The notes under the pieces: generated by a model | The model's database searches: none | What the model was told of the DNA's origin: nothing | The model's input: the letters and a program-made list of their open reading frames with translations, nothing else | Assembly: GCF_001922585.1 (NCBI RefSeq) | Contig: NZ_MRBS01000003.1 | Coordinates: forward strand, 62,001 to 126,000 | Direction: 5' to 3' | From: Pantoea sp. 1.19 | Lineage (GTDB): Bacteria > Pseudomonadota > Gammaproteobacteria > Enterobacterales > Enterobacteriaceae | DNA length: 64,000 nucleotides | Part shown: piece by piece, positions 39,507 through 49,888 of the stretch | Layout of the letters: the number at the start of each line of letters is the position of its first letter | Numbering within the stretch: position 1 is the first letter of the stretch | Translations under genes and position numbers: made by a program

Positions 39507-39743
39507 TTATCCCCTGCTCAACAGCCAGAATGCGGCGCTAACGCAGAGAACGAAGACTGACAGCTCCATCAGCATTGGGTGCCAGAACGCCCCCGAGGAG
39601 AGCGCGTCGCGCAGCAGTGGGTGGACGAGCAGCCAGAACAGCAGCCCCAGCAGCACCGAGCGAAACAGCGGTGGAAACAGCAGATAGGCGCCAAAGAGCA
39701 GATCGGTAAAGGCGCTGGGAGAGGCAGGGAATGCATGAGTCAA
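39507..39743 (-). CDS. ydhI: DUF1656 inner membrane protein YdhI
   Basis: 78-residue protein with two hydrophobic helices and the conserved DLLFGAYLLFPP motif, the AaeX-like small component of AaeAB-type pumps. First gene of the ydhIJK operon, divergent from slyA across 153 bp that contain a SlyA site; E. coli and Salmonella SlyA control this operon. Confidence 0.88.
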   Translation of the reverse strand: MTHAFPASPSAFTDLLFGAYLLFPPLFRSVLLGLLFWLLVHPLLRDALSSGAFWHPMLMELSVFVLCVSAAFWLLSRG

Positions 39744-39869
39744 TTTTAACTTTCCTTCGAGGTGACCGTCGGCGTCCTGGCGCTGCAGTGTGCAAACCTG
39801 CCGGGCGAGGGGGCGCGATTGTAATTACTGCTTCAAACGCAGAAAATAGTCTAAAATGACGCTTGATAG

Positions 39870-39881
39870 CTAGCAAGCTAA
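39870..39881. promoter_or_regulatory. SlyA operator between ydhI and slyA
   Basis: CTAGCAAGCTAA matches the SlyA palindrome TTAGCAAGCTAA at 11 of 12 positions. It lies 16-27 bp upstream of slyA, overlapping its probable promoter (TTGATA at 39863), so autoregulation is expected, with possible effect on ydhIJK. Confidence 0.8.
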
Positions 39882-39896
39882 TTATAAGGAGTTGAA

Positions 39897-40331
39897 ATGG
39901 AAACCCCTCTGGGAACCGACCTGGCGCGCCTGGTCCGCATCTGGCGCGCCCTCATCGATCAGCGCCTGAAGCCGTTAGCCCTGACCCAGACGCACTGGGT
40001 CACCTTGCATAACATCCATCAGCTGCCACCGGAGCAGTCGCAAATTCAGCTGGCTAAAGCGATCGGTATTGAGCAGCCGTCGCTGGTGCGTACGCTGGAT
40101 CAGCTGGAGGAGAAAGGGCTGATTACCCGTATCACCTGCACCAGCGACCGCCGGGCTAAGCGTATCCGGTTGACCGAGGCGGCAAGACCGCTGATAGACG
40201 AAATGGAAAAGGTGATCGACGAGACCCGCGATGACATTCTGCAGGGGATCTCTCGTCAGGAAGTGGAGCAGATGGTGACGCTTATCGCCCGGCTGGAGCG
40301 AAATATCTCCGAGCTACAGCACCGCAGCTAA
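39897..40331 (+). CDS. slyA: MarR-family regulator SlyA
   Basis: Dimeric winged-helix regulator that mainly counter-silences H-NS targets and responds to small aromatic ligands. 144 residues; [15 protein letters not shown], the recognition region [19 protein letters not shown] and the wing [11 protein letters not shown] are typical. ATG at 39897 after AAGGAG. A SlyA palindrome lies directly upstream. Convergent with slyB. Confidence 0.97.
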   Translation: METPLGTDLARLVRIWRALIDQRLKPLALTQTHWVTLHNIHQLPPEQSQIQLAKAIGIEQPSLVRTLDQLEEKGLITRITCTSDRRAKRIRLTEAARPLIDEMEKVIDETRDDILQGISRQEVEQMVTLIARLERNISELQHRS

Positions 40332-40360
40332 AAAAAACCGGCCAGCGGCCGGTTTTTTTG
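40331..40360. terminator. Bidirectional slyA/slyB terminator
   Basis: Stem ACCGGCC/GGCCGGT with an AGC loop, flanked by seven As on the left and seven Ts on the right, so it can end transcripts from both strands. Confidence 0.9.
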
Positions 40361-40373
40361 CCCGTCAGCGCGC

Positions 40374-40841
40374 TCAGCGCGGCGAGACGGTGATCTGGCT
40401 GCCGTTGGAGGCCATCGCCACGCGCTGCCCCACCGAGAAGCGGCTGGCGGCCTGTTTCTGGACCACCATGATGGTGTTACCGTCATCGCGACGGATTTCC
40501 AGCTCAACGCCATCGGTTTTGTTGATTGCCCCTTCAACGCCTTGTCCGGCTACGCCGCCGAGGATCGCCCCTCCGGCGGTTGCCAGACTGCGTCCGGCGC
40601 CGCCGCCGATCGTATTGCCAAGGAAGCCGCCCAGCACCGCACCGCCGATGGCGCCAATCACGTTGCTGTCGTTACCGGCCTGAATTTTTACCGGACGCAC
40701 GGAGACCACCGTACCGTAACTGACGGTCTGCACCTGTTTTGCCTCTGAGGCGCTGTAAACGTCACCGGACAGAGTGTCAGTATTAGTACAACCTGCCAGC
40801 GTTAAACCGGCCAGAGCTACGATAAATACACGCCTGAACAT
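40374..40841 (-). CDS. slyB: Outer membrane lipoprotein SlyB
   Basis: 155-residue lipoprotein with lipobox LAGC (Cys about residue 17), then a glycine-rich membrane-like hairpin (IGAIGGAVLGGFLGNTIGGG) and a C-terminal SH3-like domain (VELEIRRDDGNTIMVVQKQ). It forms rings around outer-membrane proteins under PhoPQ-inducing stress. The ATG at 40841 behind AAGGAG gives the E. coli length; an in-frame codon at 40859 overlaps this ribosome site. I do not see a clear PhoP box upstream. Confidence 0.95.
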   Translation of the reverse strand: MFRRVFIVALAGLTLAGCTNTDTLSGDVYSASEAKQVQTVSYGTVVSVRPVKIQAGNDSNVIGAIGGAVLGGFLGNTIGGGAGRSLATAGGAILGGVAGQGVEGAINKTDGVELEIRRDDGNTIMVVQKQAASRFSVGQRVAMASNGSQITVSPR

Positions 40842-41174
40842 CGTTAGAAACTCCTTCATCTAAGGGTTGCGCGGAAACCCGCCGCCACACCACAATCAGT
40901 ATACTCATCATCCATCCATGCTGCTCGGTAGAGAACGCGGCGCGGCAGCGAAACCGCTGCTATGATGTCGGCCCGGGCGGGCACAGCGATCGAGTGACGC
41001 ACAGCATAGCGTAAGCAGAATAAACAATCATTCAATGTTGCGAGCGACGCGAACAGCGGTGTCAGCCCCGCGAGGTTTTTATAAAAAAACACTCTCAATC
41101 ATAGAATTACCCGTAAGATTTTGCCAGGCTGTTCTCCTGATCATTTCGCACGCCTGGCGTGCAGCGAGGAAGTC
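40842..41174. other. slyB-anmK divergent intergenic region
   Basis: 333 bp without a gene. Contains a hairpin, GCAGCG/CGCTGC with a 4-nt loop (about 40944-40959), a possible slyB -10, TATACT, near 40899, and an inverted repeat GCCAGGC/GCCTGGC (about 41124-41130 and 41152-41158) just ahead of anmK. Confidence 0.45.
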
Positions 41175-42308
41175 ATGAAATCAGGGCGTTACATCGGCGT
41201 GATGTCCGGCACCAGCCTCGACGGCATCGACGTGGTGCTGGCGGCTATCTGCCCGGAAATGGTGGCCCAGCAGGCCAGCTATACCCATCCCATCCCGCGG
41301 CCGCTGCGGCAGGCAATTCTTGATGTCTGCCAGGGACAGCCGCTGACGCTATCGCAGCTGGTGCAGCTGGATACTCGCCTTGGCCGGTTGTTTGCTGAAG
41401 CGGTGCTGACCCTGATGCAGCGCGAGGGGCTGGAGGCCAGCGACGTGACAGCGATTGGCTGTCACGGACAAACGGTGTGGCACGAACCGCGCGGCCCGGC
41501 CCCCGGAACGCTGCAAATTGGCGATAACAATCACCTCGCTGCCGCTACCGGCGTCACCGTCGTCGGCGATTTTCGCCGCCGTGATATGGCGCTGGGCGGG
41601 CAGGGAGCGCCGCTGGTGCCGGCGTTTCATCATGCGTTGCTGATGCATCCGCAGGAGCGGCGGATGGTGCTGAATATCGGCGGAATTGCCAACCTGTCGC
41701 TGCTGATCCCCCATCAGCCGGTACGCGGTTATGATACCGGGCCGGGCAACATGCTGATGGATGCCTGGGTGTGGCGTCAGTGCGGTGAGCCGTTCGATCG
41801 CGATGCGATGCTGGCCCGCCGCGGTCAGGTTGTTCCGGCACTCCTGCAAAAAATGCGTGCCGACCCCTGGTTTGCGCTACCCGCGCCGAAAAGTACCGGG
41901 CGGGAATACTTCAACTACGGCTGGATTGAGGCGCAGCTCAGCGCTCAGCCGGCGCGGCGCCCGGAAGACGTGCAGGCGACCCTGCTGGAGCTGACCGCCA
42001 GCAGCATAGCCGATCAGGTGCTGCTCAGCGGCGGCTGCGATCGCCTGCTGGTGTGCGGCGGCGGCGCCCGCAATCCCCTGCTGATGCAGCGGCTGGCTGC
42101 GCAGCTCAGCGGGACGGCCGTGGAAACCACCGACAGCGCTGGCATTCGCGGCGACGATATGGAGGCGCTGGCTTTTGCCTGGCTGGCGTACCGCACCTTG
42201 TCGGGGCTGCCGGGCAATCTGCCCTCGGTCACCGGCGCCTCGGCGGCATCCATCATCGGGGCCATCTTTCCCGCGTCGCCCGATTTCGGCCCGGCGACAA
42301 CGGCGTAA
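41175..42308 (+). CDS. anmK: Anhydro-N-acetylmuramic acid kinase
   Basis: Phosphorylates and opens 1,6-anhydroMurNAc during cell-wall recycling, giving MurNAc-6-phosphate. 377 residues beginning [19 protein letters not shown], the ATP-binding glycine motif, with [21 protein letters not shown] holding the catalytic Asp and [14 protein letters not shown] further on. The ATG at 41175 follows GAGGAAG; an upstream in-frame codon at 41121 adds unrelated residues. Followed by mliC after 55 bp. Confidence 0.96.
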   Translation: MKSGRYIGVMSGTSLDGIDVVLAAICPEMVAQQASYTHPIPRPLRQAILDVCQGQPLTLSQLVQLDTRLGRLFAEAVLTLMQREGLEASDVTAIGCHGQTVWHEPRGPAPGTLQIGDNNHLAAATGVTVVGDFRRRDMALGGQGAPLVPAFHHALLMHPQERRMVLNIGGIANLSLLIPHQPVRGYDTGPGNMLMDAWVWRQCGEPFDRDAMLARRGQVVPALLQKMRADPWFALPAPKSTGREYFNYGWIEAQLSAQPARRPEDVQATLLELTASSIADQVLLSGGCDRLLVCGGGARNPLLMQRLAAQLSGTAVETTDSAGIRGDDMEALAFAWLAYRTLSGLPGNLPSVTGASAASIIGAIFPASPDFGPATTA

Positions 42309-42363
42309 CCCGGCCAGCTGTGCGCCGGTGACCGCCATTAACCTGTTGGTGAGGAAACCAATC

Positions 42364-42675
42364 ATGAGAAGAGTGCTGTGTATGACCACGCTGCTGCTGT
42401 CCGGCTGTAGCCTGATGCCCCCCGCACCGTCACCGGTGCAAACGCTGCACTACCGCTGCGGTACGCTGCCGCTGACGGTCAGTCTGGATAACGCCCGAAG
42501 TGAAGTCGCCTTTGTGATTGACGGCCAGTCGGTGACGCTCAAGGAGCAGATTGCCGCTTCCGGTGCCCGCTACAGTAACGGCACTTATACCTTCTGGTCG
42601 AAGGGTAACGGCGCCTTTGTCGAACGCAACGACAAGGTTATCATCGATGACTGTGAACTTCAGCCGGCTAACTGA
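42364..42675 (+). CDS. mliC: Inhibitor of C-type lysozyme, lipoprotein MliC
   Basis: 103-residue outer-membrane lipoprotein that inserts into the active site of host C-type lysozyme. Lipobox LLLSGC with Cys near residue 15; the inhibitory loop SGARYSNGTYTFWSKG matches the family SGARY...FWSKG motif. Two further cysteines (RCGT and DDCEL) can form the conserved disulfide. ATG at 42364 after GAGGA. The anmK-mliC-pdxH-tyrS-pdxY order is conserved with E. coli. Confidence 0.92.
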   Translation: MRRVLCMTTLLLSGCSLMPPAPSPVQTLHYRCGTLPLTVSLDNARSEVAFVIDGQSVTLKEQIAASGARYSNGTYTFWSKGNGAFVERNDKVIIDDCELQPAN

Positions 42676-42735
42676 TTGAACAGTCGGGAAATGGCGAGCA
42701 CAATAGCGTTAATCCCCTGAACGGAGTTTACGGTT

Positions 42736-43392
42736 ATGAGCGACAGCGACATCCTGCAGCATATCGCCCACCTGCGCCGCGAATACACCCGCGGCGGCCT
42801 GCGGCGGCGCGATCTTCCCGCCAGTCCACTGACTCTGTTTGAGCAGTGGCTTGGCCAGGCCTGCGAGTCGGGGCTGCCTGACCCGACCGCCATGTGCGTG
42901 GCCACCGTAGACGCCAGCGGCCAGCCGTGGCAGCGCATCGTGCTGCTGAAGCACGTGGATGAGCAGGGCATGGTGTTTTATACCAACCTTGGCAGCCGCA
43001 AAGCGCAGCAGTTGGCGCACAATCCGCGCATTAACCTGCTGTTTCCCTGGCATATGCTGGAGCGGCAGGTGATGGTCACCGGTCAGGCGGAACCGCTGAG
43101 CATGGGTGAGGTTTTGCGCTATTTTCACAGCCGTCCGCGCGACAGCCAAATTGGCGCCTGGGTGTCGCGCCAGTCCAGTCGCCTCTCCGCCCGCGCGGTA
43201 CTGGAGAGCAAATTTCTTGAGCTGAAGCAGAAGTTCCAGCAGGGAGAGATCCCGCTGCCCAGCTTCTGGGGAGGCTATCGGGTGCGAATTGACAGCATGG
43301 AGTTCTGGCAGGGGGGGGAACACCGTCTGCACGATCGCTTCTTCTGGCAGCGCGATGGTGACGGCTGGAAAGTTGACCGACTCGCTCCCTGA
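42736..43392 (+). CDS. pdxH: Pyridoxamine/pyridoxine 5'-phosphate oxidase
   Basis: FMN enzyme that makes pyridoxal 5'-phosphate. 218 residues, as in E. coli. FMN and substrate residues lie in [20 protein letters not shown] and [10 protein letters not shown], and the C-terminal signature [18 protein letters not shown] is complete. ATG at 42736 after ACGGAG. Followed by tyrS, and close to pdxY, another B6 salvage gene. Confidence 0.97.
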   Translation: MSDSDILQHIAHLRREYTRGGLRRRDLPASPLTLFEQWLGQACESGLPDPTAMCVATVDASGQPWQRIVLLKHVDEQGMVFYTNLGSRKAQQLAHNPRINLLFPWHMLERQVMVTGQAEPLSMGEVLRYFHSRPRDSQIGAWVSRQSSRLSARAVLESKFLELKQKFQQGEIPLPSFWGGYRVRIDSMEFWQGGEHRLHDRFFWQRDGDGWKVDRLAP

Positions 43393-43410
43393 GGTGTTAA
43401 AAACCGGCCG

Positions 43411-43445
43411 AAGCGCTGGCACGATGCGTTCCGGCGCTTTATTCT
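43411..43445 (+). terminator. pdxH terminator-like hairpin
   Basis: Nine-bp stem AAGCGCTGG/CCGGCGCTT with one G-U pair, an 11-nt loop, and a short T-containing tail. It lies between pdxH and tyrS, where readthrough is common in E. coli. Confidence 0.5.
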
Positions 43446-43521
43446 ATAGCCCTTATTTTTCCGCGAATGGCGGAACGCTGTGTACCAGCTTAGGTGCAGA
43501 TCATTGTTGATGGAGTCATTA

Positions 43522-44796
43522 ATGACCAGCAGTAACCTGATTAAACAATTGCAAGAGCGTGGGCTGATTGCCCAGGTGACGGATGAAGACGCGTTAGCGG
43601 AGCGGCTGGCGCAAGGGCCAATCGCCCTCTATTGCGGTTTCGATCCCACCGCGGACAGCTTGCATTTGGGCCATCTGGTGCCGCTGCTCTGTCTGAAACG
43701 CTTCCAGGATGCCGGTCATCAGCCGGTGGCGCTGGTGGGCGGTGCCACCGGTTTGATCGGCGATCCCAGCTTTAAGGCCGCCGAGCGCAAGCTGAACACC
43801 GCCGACACCGTGCAGGAGTGGGTCGAAAAAATTCGTCGTCAGGTCGCGCCGTTCCTTGACTTTGACTGTGGAGCGAACAGCGCCATCGCCGCCAATAACT
43901 ATGACTGGTTTGGCGGAATGAATGTGCTGACCTTTCTGCGTGACATCGGCAAACACTTTTCAGTGAATCAGATGATTAACAAGGAAGCGGTGAAGCAGCG
44001 TCTGAACCGTGACGATCAGGGCATCTCCTTTACCGAGTTCTCCTACAACCTGCTGCAGGGCTACGATTTTGCCGAGTTGAATGCCCGCTACGGCGTGGTG
44101 CTGCAGATTGGCGGTTCCGATCAGTGGGGCAACATCACCTCCGGCATCGATCTGACCCGCCGCCTGCATCAGAATCAGGCGTTCGGTCTGACTGTTCCGC
44201 TGATCACCAAGTCGGACGGTACGAAGTTTGGTAAGACCGAGGGCGGTGCGGTGTGGCTGGATCCGAGCAAAACCAGTCCTTACAAATTCTATCAGTTCTG
44301 GATCAATACCGCTGATGCTGACGTCTATCGCTTCCTGAAGTTCTTCACTTTCCTGCCGATGGAGACGATCAACGCCCTCGAAGAAGAGGACAAAAACAGC
44401 GGCAAAGCCCCGCGCGCGCAGTATGTGCTTGCCGATGAAGTGACGCGCATGGTACACGGTGAGGCCGGGCTGGAAGCAGCAAAACGTATTACCGCCAGCC
44501 TGTTCTCCGGCGCGCTCAGCGACATGACCGCGGCCGACTTTGCTCAGCTGGAGCAGGACGGTATGCCGAGCATTACCCTGACGGAAGAGGCGGATCTGAT
44601 GCAGGCGTTGGTCAGCGCCGGGTTGGTCCCGTCACGCGGTCAGGCACGTACCATGATCGCGTCCAATGCGGTCACCGTAAATGGTGAAAAACAGGCGGAC
44701 GCGGAGTACCGCTTCAGCGAGGCGGATAAATTGTTTGGCCGCTACACGCTGCTGCGTCGCGGTAAAAAACATTATTGCCTGGCGTGCTGGCAGTAA
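43522..44796 (+). CDS. tyrS: Tyrosyl-tRNA synthetase
   Basis: Class I aminoacyl-tRNA synthetase, 424 residues, equal to E. coli. The HIGH-type motif is HLGH in [11 protein letters not shown], tyrosine-binding residues lie in [10 protein letters not shown] and [11 protein letters not shown], the KMSKS-type loop is KFGKT, and an S4-like domain occupies the last 80 residues. ATG at 43522 after GGAG; in-frame codons from 43480 onward are upstream of the family N-terminus. Confidence 0.97.
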   Translation: MTSSNLIKQLQERGLIAQVTDEDALAERLAQGPIALYCGFDPTADSLHLGHLVPLLCLKRFQDAGHQPVALVGGATGLIGDPSFKAAERKLNTADTVQEWVEKIRRQVAPFLDFDCGANSAIAANNYDWFGGMNVLTFLRDIGKHFSVNQMINKEAVKQRLNRDDQGISFTEFSYNLLQGYDFAELNARYGVVLQIGGSDQWGNITSGIDLTRRLHQNQAFGLTVPLITKSDGTKFGKTEGGAVWLDPSKTSPYKFYQFWINTADADVYRFLKFFTFLPMETINALEEEDKNSGKAPRAQYVLADEVTRMVHGEAGLEAAKRITASLFSGALSDMTAADFAQLEQDGMPSITLTEEADLMQALVSAGLVPSRGQARTMIASNAVTVNGEKQADAEYRFSEADKLFGRYTLLRRGKKHYCLACWQ

Positions 44797-44810
44797 CAGG
44801 ATGTAGTTAA

Positions 44811-44845
44811 GCGGGGCCGGTGAAAACCGGCCCCGCGTTGTTTCG
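44811..44845 (+). terminator. tyrS intrinsic terminator
   Basis: Perfect 10-bp stem GCGGGGCCGG/CCGGCCCCGC with a TGAAAA loop, followed by GTTGTTT, ahead of pdxY. Confidence 0.75.
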
Positions 44846-44870
44846 GCAGGAAGAAGCAGGTTACCCCCCA

Positions 44871-45740
44871 ATGAAGATAAAAAATATTCTCTCCATTCAG
44901 TCTCACGTGGTCTATGGCCACGCCGGTAACAGCGCGGCGGAGTTTCCCATGCGCCGTATGGGCGTTAACGTCTGGCCGCTGAACACCGTACAATTTTCCA
45001 ATCATACCCAGTACGGTCACTGGGCCGGCACCGTGATGCCCGCCGGGCACCTCGGTGAGATTGTTGAAGGCATCAGTAATATTGACCGGCTAAAGACCTG
45101 CGATGCCGTGCTCAGCGGCTATCTTGGCTCAGCCGAGCAGGGCGAGCAAATTCTGGCCATCGTCAAGCGGGTCAAGGCGGCCAATCCGCAGGCGTGGTAC
45201 TTCTGCGATCCGGTGATGGGCCATCCGGAAAAGGGCTGCATTGTGGCACCGGGCGTTGCGGAGTTTCACTGTCGCTTTGCGCTTCCGGCCAGCGACATTA
45301 TCGCGCCGAATTTGCTGGAGCTGGAGATGCTCAGCGAGCGCAGCGTCGCCTCGGTGGAGGACGCCGTAGCGGCGGCGCGCGAGCTGATTGTCCGCGGACC
45401 GCGGGTGGTGCTGGTGAAGCACCTGGCCCGCGCCGGTTACCGCAGCGATCGGTTTGAAATGCTGCTGGTGACCGCAGACGAGGCCTGGCACATCAGTCGC
45501 CCGCTGGTGGATTTTGGCGTGCGCCAGCCGGTGGGCGTGGGCGATCTGACCAGTGGTCTGCTGCTGGTGGATTTGCTCCAGGGGCTGCCGCTGGATCGGG
45601 CGCTGGAGCATATCACTGCGGCGGTGTATGAGGTGATGATCGCCACGCACGAAATGGGTGAGTATGAGCTGCAGCTGGTGGCCGCGCAGGATCGCATCGT
45701 TCAGCCGGTTCACCATTTTGCGGCGGTGAAGCTTCCCTGA
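44871..45740 (+). CDS. pdxY: Pyridoxal kinase PdxY
   Basis: Phosphorylates pyridoxal in B6 salvage; ribokinase-like fold. 289 residues. Conserved [35 protein letters not shown] and the anion-hole block [16 protein letters not shown] with the catalytic Asp are present. The ATG at 44871 gives the family start; the frame extends upstream into the tyrS terminator without similarity. Convergent with gstA. Confidence 0.96.
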   Translation: MKIKNILSIQSHVVYGHAGNSAAEFPMRRMGVNVWPLNTVQFSNHTQYGHWAGTVMPAGHLGEIVEGISNIDRLKTCDAVLSGYLGSAEQGEQILAIVKRVKAANPQAWYFCDPVMGHPEKGCIVAPGVAEFHCRFALPASDIIAPNLLELEMLSERSVASVEDAVAAARELIVRGPRVVLVKHLARAGYRSDRFEMLLVTADEAWHISRPLVDFGVRQPVGVGDLTSGLLLVDLLQGLPLDRALEHITAAVYEVMIATHEMGEYELQLVAAQDRIVQPVHHFAAVKLP

Positions 45741-45782
45741 TGCAGTACGGGGCAACGTGCGCGCTGCCCCGTCCCGGATTGC

Positions 45783-46388
45783 TCAGGCCAGCCCCTCGGC
45801 GCTCAGCGCCGCCTGCACCGCCGGTCGGGCTGCCACCCGCGCCATCCAGGCCGATAAGTGCGGCAGCGCAGTGACATCAATGCCCAGCGATGCGGTCCAG
45901 CGCGTGACCGTAAACAGGTAGGCATCGGCGATGGAAAAATGCATGCCCATCAGCCAGCTTTTTCCCCCCAGCTGCGCATCCACCCAGCGAAATTTATCTG
46001 CCAGCTGCTGACGCACCAGCGCCTTCAGCGTCTCTGGCGTCTCCGGACGATAGAGCGGCGTAAAGCTTTTATGCAGCTCGGTCGCGATATAATTCAGCCA
46101 CGCCAGGGTTTGATAGCGACAGGGAGTATTCACCGGCGCCAGCAGCTGGCGATCGGGCTTACGGTCGGCGAGGTACTGCACGATGGCCGTGCCCTCGGTC
46201 AGCACGGTGCCATCATCCAGCAGCAGCGCTGGTACCTGGCCCTTAGGGTTGATACGACGATAATCCTCGCCCCGTTCGGTCTTTTTCGTCTGGATATCGA
46301 CCATCACCAGCGTAAAGTCCAGTCCGGCTTCGCGTAATACAATGTGGGGAGAGAGCGAACACAGACCCGGTGAAGCATACAGTTTCAT
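45783..46388 (-). CDS. gstA: Glutathione S-transferase GstA
   Basis: Beta-class glutathione transferase. 201 residues, the E. coli length. The catalytic Cys lies in [15 protein letters not shown] near residue 10, the glutathione site in [14 protein letters not shown] and [13 protein letters not shown], and the helical C-domain carries [15 protein letters not shown]. The start at 46388 follows GAAGGAG; an in-frame codon at 46406 lies within the leader. Confidence 0.95.
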   Translation of the reverse strand: MKLYASPGLCSLSPHIVLREAGLDFTLVMVDIQTKKTERGEDYRRINPKGQVPALLLDDGTVLTEGTAIVQYLADRKPDRQLLAPVNTPCRYQTLAWLNYIATELHKSFTPLYRPETPETLKALVRQQLADKFRWVDAQLGGKSWLMGMHFSIADAYLFTVTRWTASLGIDVTALPHLSAWMARVAARPAVQAALSAEGLA

Positions 46389-46488
46389 AGCGCACTCCTT
46401 CGGCAATGTTATGGTTAAAAAAACATCTTACTGCCGTCGGCGACAAATGTCAGTGACCGGTATTGCCCTGCGGGACGGGGGCGAGGGC

Positions 46489-46517
46489 AAAAAAAAGGCC
46501 ACCCTACCGGGTGGCCT
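46489..46517 (-). terminator. dtpA intrinsic terminator
   Basis: Stem AGGCCACCC/GGGTGGCCT with a TACC loop; eight As on its left supply the T-run for the minus-strand dtpA transcript. Confidence 0.88.
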
Positions 46518-46536
46518 GCTGTTACGACGTAAGCCT

Positions 46537-48039
46537 TCAGGCGCGGGCGGTTTTCAGCGCGCGCTCAGCATCATCGTCCTGCGTCATGCGGTTCAGCCGC
46601 GGAGCGGTCACAATCATTAGCAGGGCAATCACTGCGGTCGTGATACCGATCTGCATGAACACGTGGCTGTAAACGCTTAGCGACTGCAGCGGATCGGTGA
46701 CGTTTTCCGGCACCGCCATCAGGCCTGCAACTTTACCCGCAATCATCGCCGCACCGGCGGTAGTCAGGAACCAGGAGCCCATAATAAAGCCCATCAGACG
46801 CTGCGGCACCAGCTGCGCCACCATTGCCAGGCCGAGACCGGAGATCATCAGCTCACCGACACTCTGCAGGCCGTAGCAAACAATCAGCCAGTTGAGCGAG
46901 ACAATGCCGGCATCGCTGGCAAATTTCGCCCCGAGCGGCAGAACCAGAAAGGCAGCAGAGCAGAGCACCATGCCGAAAGCGAATTTGTGCGGCATCGGCA
47001 GGCGGTCACCCAGTTTGTTGTAGACCGCAGCCAGAATCGGACTGGCTACCATGATCCAGAAAGGGTTCAGCGCCTGGAACTGCTCCGGTTCAAAAGTGAG
47101 GCCAAACAGCGTGTGCTCGACGTTGCGAATGGCAAAGAAGTTCAGCGAAGTCGGCATCTGCATATACAACACGAAAAACACAATAGCTTCCACCATCAGC
47201 AGAAAGGCGACAATCATTTTACGGCGGGCGGCACCTTGCAGGGCGAACGTCTCTTTAGCGAAGATCAGCACGATACCCAGCGCGACCACCGCCAGCGTCA
47301 GGCGGGCAATCTCCTGATGGTGCAGCAGCCAGGCGGAAATCGCCACCAGCGCCACAATCGCCACCAGCGTGGCCAGCAGTTTACCGACGTGCAGTGGGGC
47401 GAAATCGGCTTTTGAACCGAAATCTTTTACCATGCGTTTGCAGAACAGGAAGTTAAGCAGGGTGATCACCAGACCAATCACCGACAGCGAAAAGGCTACG
47501 CTCCAGCCATACTTTGCCGCCAGCCAGGGCGTCAACATCATCGAGAACAGTGAGCCAATATTGACCGACATATAGAACATGGTGAACGCGCCGTCGATGC
47601 GCGGATCGTCTTTCTCGTAGCAGGTTGACAGCAGCGACGACGGATTCGCTTTAAACAGGCCGCTGCCGACGGCAATGGTCGCCATGCCAATATAGACGAT
47701 ATCCGTATTGTGGCCGGAGAAGGCCACCAGCGCGTAACCCAGCGCCAACACCAGTACACCCAGGACAATCACGCGCTTGGTGCCGAGGATTTTGTCGCCC
47801 AGCCAGCCGCCAATCGCCACCAGGCCGTAGACCAGCGCGCTGAATGAGGAGAACAGGGTAATGGAGTCGGCCTCCGACATGCCCAGCTGCTTGACCAGAT
47901 AAACGGCCATGATGGCTTGCAGGCCGTAGTAACCAAAGCGTTCCCACAGTTCAATTGAAAAAATCAGATAAAACGCTTTCGGTTGTTTGAACGCGTTGAG
48001 GCTTATCGCCTCATCAGTGTGTTTGTTTGCAGTAGACAC
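46537..48039 (-). CDS. dtpA: Dipeptide/tripeptide proton symporter DtpA (TppB)
   Basis: POT-family transporter importing di- and tripeptides with protons. 500 residues, equal to E. coli. The [14 protein letters not shown] motif in helix 1 contains the ExxER proton-coupling residues, [10 protein letters not shown] follows in the first loop, and about 14 hydrophobic helices are seen. Upstream is a 518-bp gene-free region; OmpR control is known in E. coli, but I cannot assign an OmpR site here. Confidence 0.96.
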   Translation of the reverse strand: MSTANKHTDEAISLNAFKQPKAFYLIFSIELWERFGYYGLQAIMAVYLVKQLGMSEADSITLFSSFSALVYGLVAIGGWLGDKILGTKRVIVLGVLVLALGYALVAFSGHNTDIVYIGMATIAVGSGLFKANPSSLLSTCYEKDDPRIDGAFTMFYMSVNIGSLFSMMLTPWLAAKYGWSVAFSLSVIGLVITLLNFLFCKRMVKDFGSKADFAPLHVGKLLATLVAIVALVAISAWLLHHQEIARLTLAVVALGIVLIFAKETFALQGAARRKMIVAFLLMVEAIVFFVLYMQMPTSLNFFAIRNVEHTLFGLTFEPEQFQALNPFWIMVASPILAAVYNKLGDRLPMPHKFAFGMVLCSAAFLVLPLGAKFASDAGIVSLNWLIVCYGLQSVGELMISGLGLAMVAQLVPQRLMGFIMGSWFLTTAGAAMIAGKVAGLMAVPENVTDPLQSLSVYSHVFMQIGITTAVIALLMIVTAPRLNRMTQDDDAERALKTARA

Positions 48040-48557
48040 GTAGACCTCTGTGTTGCGATCCTGTTTTGCAACAGGAATTAAGCGCCCGTCATACCGGAGT
48101 ATTCGCGGCGTTCTAAGTGTGGATCGGTAAAGCGGCGGTTAATTTCGCTGATCCTGAGCGATCAGGCAAGATTTTTTTCATCTTCTGTTAATAGCAATAG
48201 GTACGATGTTAAATTTTTAATTGTTACGTTAAAAATGGAATTTAAATCTGATTTATTTCGTTGTATTGGAAATTACTGCTGTTCTGCTTCGCGGCACGCT
48301 GCGTCAGGTGGGAGGAACGGCTAAACTGCCTTTAGTCAGTCTTATGTGTCGCATCTGTGCATTTTATTAGCATGCATAGCTGAAATTTTCCGTAAAATGA
48401 TATAAATCAATATGTTGCTTCTGTGGTGACCATGCCGTGCGCGAAAAGTGACAGGGATCACGAAACAAGCGATTACTTTTTCCAGTAAAAAAAGTCGCCT
48501 GTCCATTGCAATTCGCTCTGATGCGGGGCAGAGCGAATCGGCCATCAGCGGCGGCGG
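48040..48557. other. dtpA-nth intergenic region with CRP-like site and hairpins
   Basis: 518 bp without a supported gene. From left: hairpin CCTGTT/AACAGG near the dtpA ribosome site (about 48061-48076); a long AT-rich tract (48180-48260); a CRP-like AAGTGACAGGGATCACGA at 48446-48463 about 407 bp from dtpA; an imperfect repeat GCGATTACTTTTT/AAAAAAAGTCGC (about 48470-48497); and a perfect 10-bp hairpin, ATTCGCTCTG/CAGAGCGAAT, at 48511-48538 just beyond nth. A 67-codon minus-strand frame at 48342-48545 has no recognisable similarity. Confidence 0.5.
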
Positions 48558-49193
48558 TTAATCGCTGGTTTTGGCTTTATACTCGCAGAGATCTTCAATC
48601 AGGCAGGAACCGCAGCGAGGCTTACGCGCGATGCAGGTGTAGCGACCGTGCAGAATCAGCCAGTGGTGGCAGTCGACTTTAAATTCGGCGGGCACCACTT
48701 TCAGCAGGCGCGTCTCGACCTGCTCAACCGTGCTGCCCTCGGCGAAGCGGGTGCGATTACAGACGCGAAAAATATGGGTATCAACGGCGATGGTCGGCCA
48801 GCCAAACGCGGTATTCAATACTACGTTTGCGGTTTTACGGCCGACCCCCGGCAGGGCCTCCAGCGCCGCGCGATCTTCCGGCACGCGTCCCTGATGTTGC
48901 TCCACGAGGATGCGGCAGGTTTTGATGACGTTTTCGGCCTTGGTGTTAAACAGGCCGATGGTCTTGATGTAGGCTTTTACCCCATCGACGCCCAGCGCCA
49001 GCATGGCGGCCGGCGTATTGGCGACCGCATACAGGCGCGCGGTCGCCTTATTGACGCTGACATCAGTCGCCTGCGCGGAGAGCAGAACGGCGATCAGCAG
49101 TTCAAACGGCGAATGAAACACCAGTTCGGTCGTGGGATGGGGATTGTTATCGCGCAGGCGGGTGAGGATCGCCAGGCGTTTCTCCTTGTTCAT
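48558..49193 (-). CDS. nth: Endonuclease III
   Basis: DNA glycosylase/AP lyase for oxidised pyrimidines. 211 residues, as in E. coli. The catalytic Lys is in [15 protein letters not shown], the catalytic Asp in [12 protein letters not shown], and the C-terminal [4Fe-4S] ligands are the four cysteines of [17 protein letters not shown]. Its start overlaps the end of rsxE by 4 bp, placing it at the end of the rsx operon. Confidence 0.97.
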   Translation of the reverse strand: MNKEKRLAILTRLRDNNPHPTTELVFHSPFELLIAVLLSAQATDVSVNKATARLYAVANTPAAMLALGVDGVKAYIKTIGLFNTKAENVIKTCRILVEQHQGRVPEDRAALEALPGVGRKTANVVLNTAFGWPTIAVDTHIFRVCNRTRFAEGSTVEQVETRLLKVVPAEFKVDCHHWLILHGRYTCIARKPRCGSCLIEDLCEYKAKTSD

Positions 49194-49888
49194 AGCTTTC
49201 CGGTACTCGCATTGGGCGGCAGGGCATCACGGGCTTTCTGCCGCGCCGCCCGCGCTTTCATTTTCTGGTCAATCACGTATTTGGCTGCCAGCAGCAGGCC
49301 CAGGCCGATAAATGCGCCCGGGGGCAGCATGGCCAGCAGCATCGGTGAGTCAAAGTGAATCACTTCAATACGCAGTGCCCTGGCCCACGGGCCCAGCAGC
49401 TGGTCCGCACCGTCAAACAGCGTGCCGTTGCCGATGATTTCACGCAGGGAGCCGAGGACGACCATTACCGCCGTAGCGCCGAGGCCAATGGCCAGCCCGT
49501 CCAGTGCCGAGAGCGACACGCTGCTTTTTGACGCCACGGCCTCCGCCCGCCCCACCACGATACAGTTGGTAACAATCAGCGGAATAAAGATCCCCAGCGA
49601 CGCATACAGACCGAAGGCGTAGGCATTGATCAGCATCTGCACGCAGCTGACCACCGAAGCGATAATCATAACGTAAATCGGAATGCGGATTTCAGAAGGC
49701 ACCCAGCGGCGCGAAGCGGAGATCGCGCTATTGGTGATGGTCAGCACCAGCGTGGTGGCCAGCCCCAGACCCAGCGCGTTAGTGGCGGTGGAGGTAACGG
49801 CCAGCAGCGGACACAATCCGAGCAGTTGCACCAGCGCGGAGTTGTTTTTCCACAGGCCACCGGTTATCAGATTTTTCGCTTCACTCAT
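49190..49888 (-). CDS. rsxE: Rsx/Rnf electron transport complex subunit E
   Basis: Integral membrane subunit, homologous to NqrD, with about six helices. In E. coli the Rsx complex keeps SoxR reduced using NADH or a proton gradient. [24 protein letters not shown] with a conserved Cys near helix 1 and [17 protein letters not shown] with the second conserved Cys place iron-binding cysteines on opposite membrane sides. 232 residues from the ATG at 49888; an in-frame codon at 49900 lies inside rsxG. Confidence 0.95.
   Translation of the reverse strand: MSEAKNLITGGLWKNNSALVQLLGLCPLLAVTSTATNALGLGLATTLVLTITNSAISASRRWVPSEIRIPIYVMIIASVVSCVQMLINAYAFGLYASLGIFIPLIVTNCIVVGRAEAVASKSSVSLSALDGLAIGLGATAVMVVLGSLREIIGNGTLFDGADQLLGPWARALRIEVIHFDSPMLLAMLPPGAFIGLGLLLAAKYVIDQKMKARAARQKARDALPPNASTGKL

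Noticed and set aside
48342..48545. 67-codon minus-strand frame in the dtpA-nth gap
   Set aside because: No family similarity, and it includes the CRP-like site and the nth hairpin; treated as chance.
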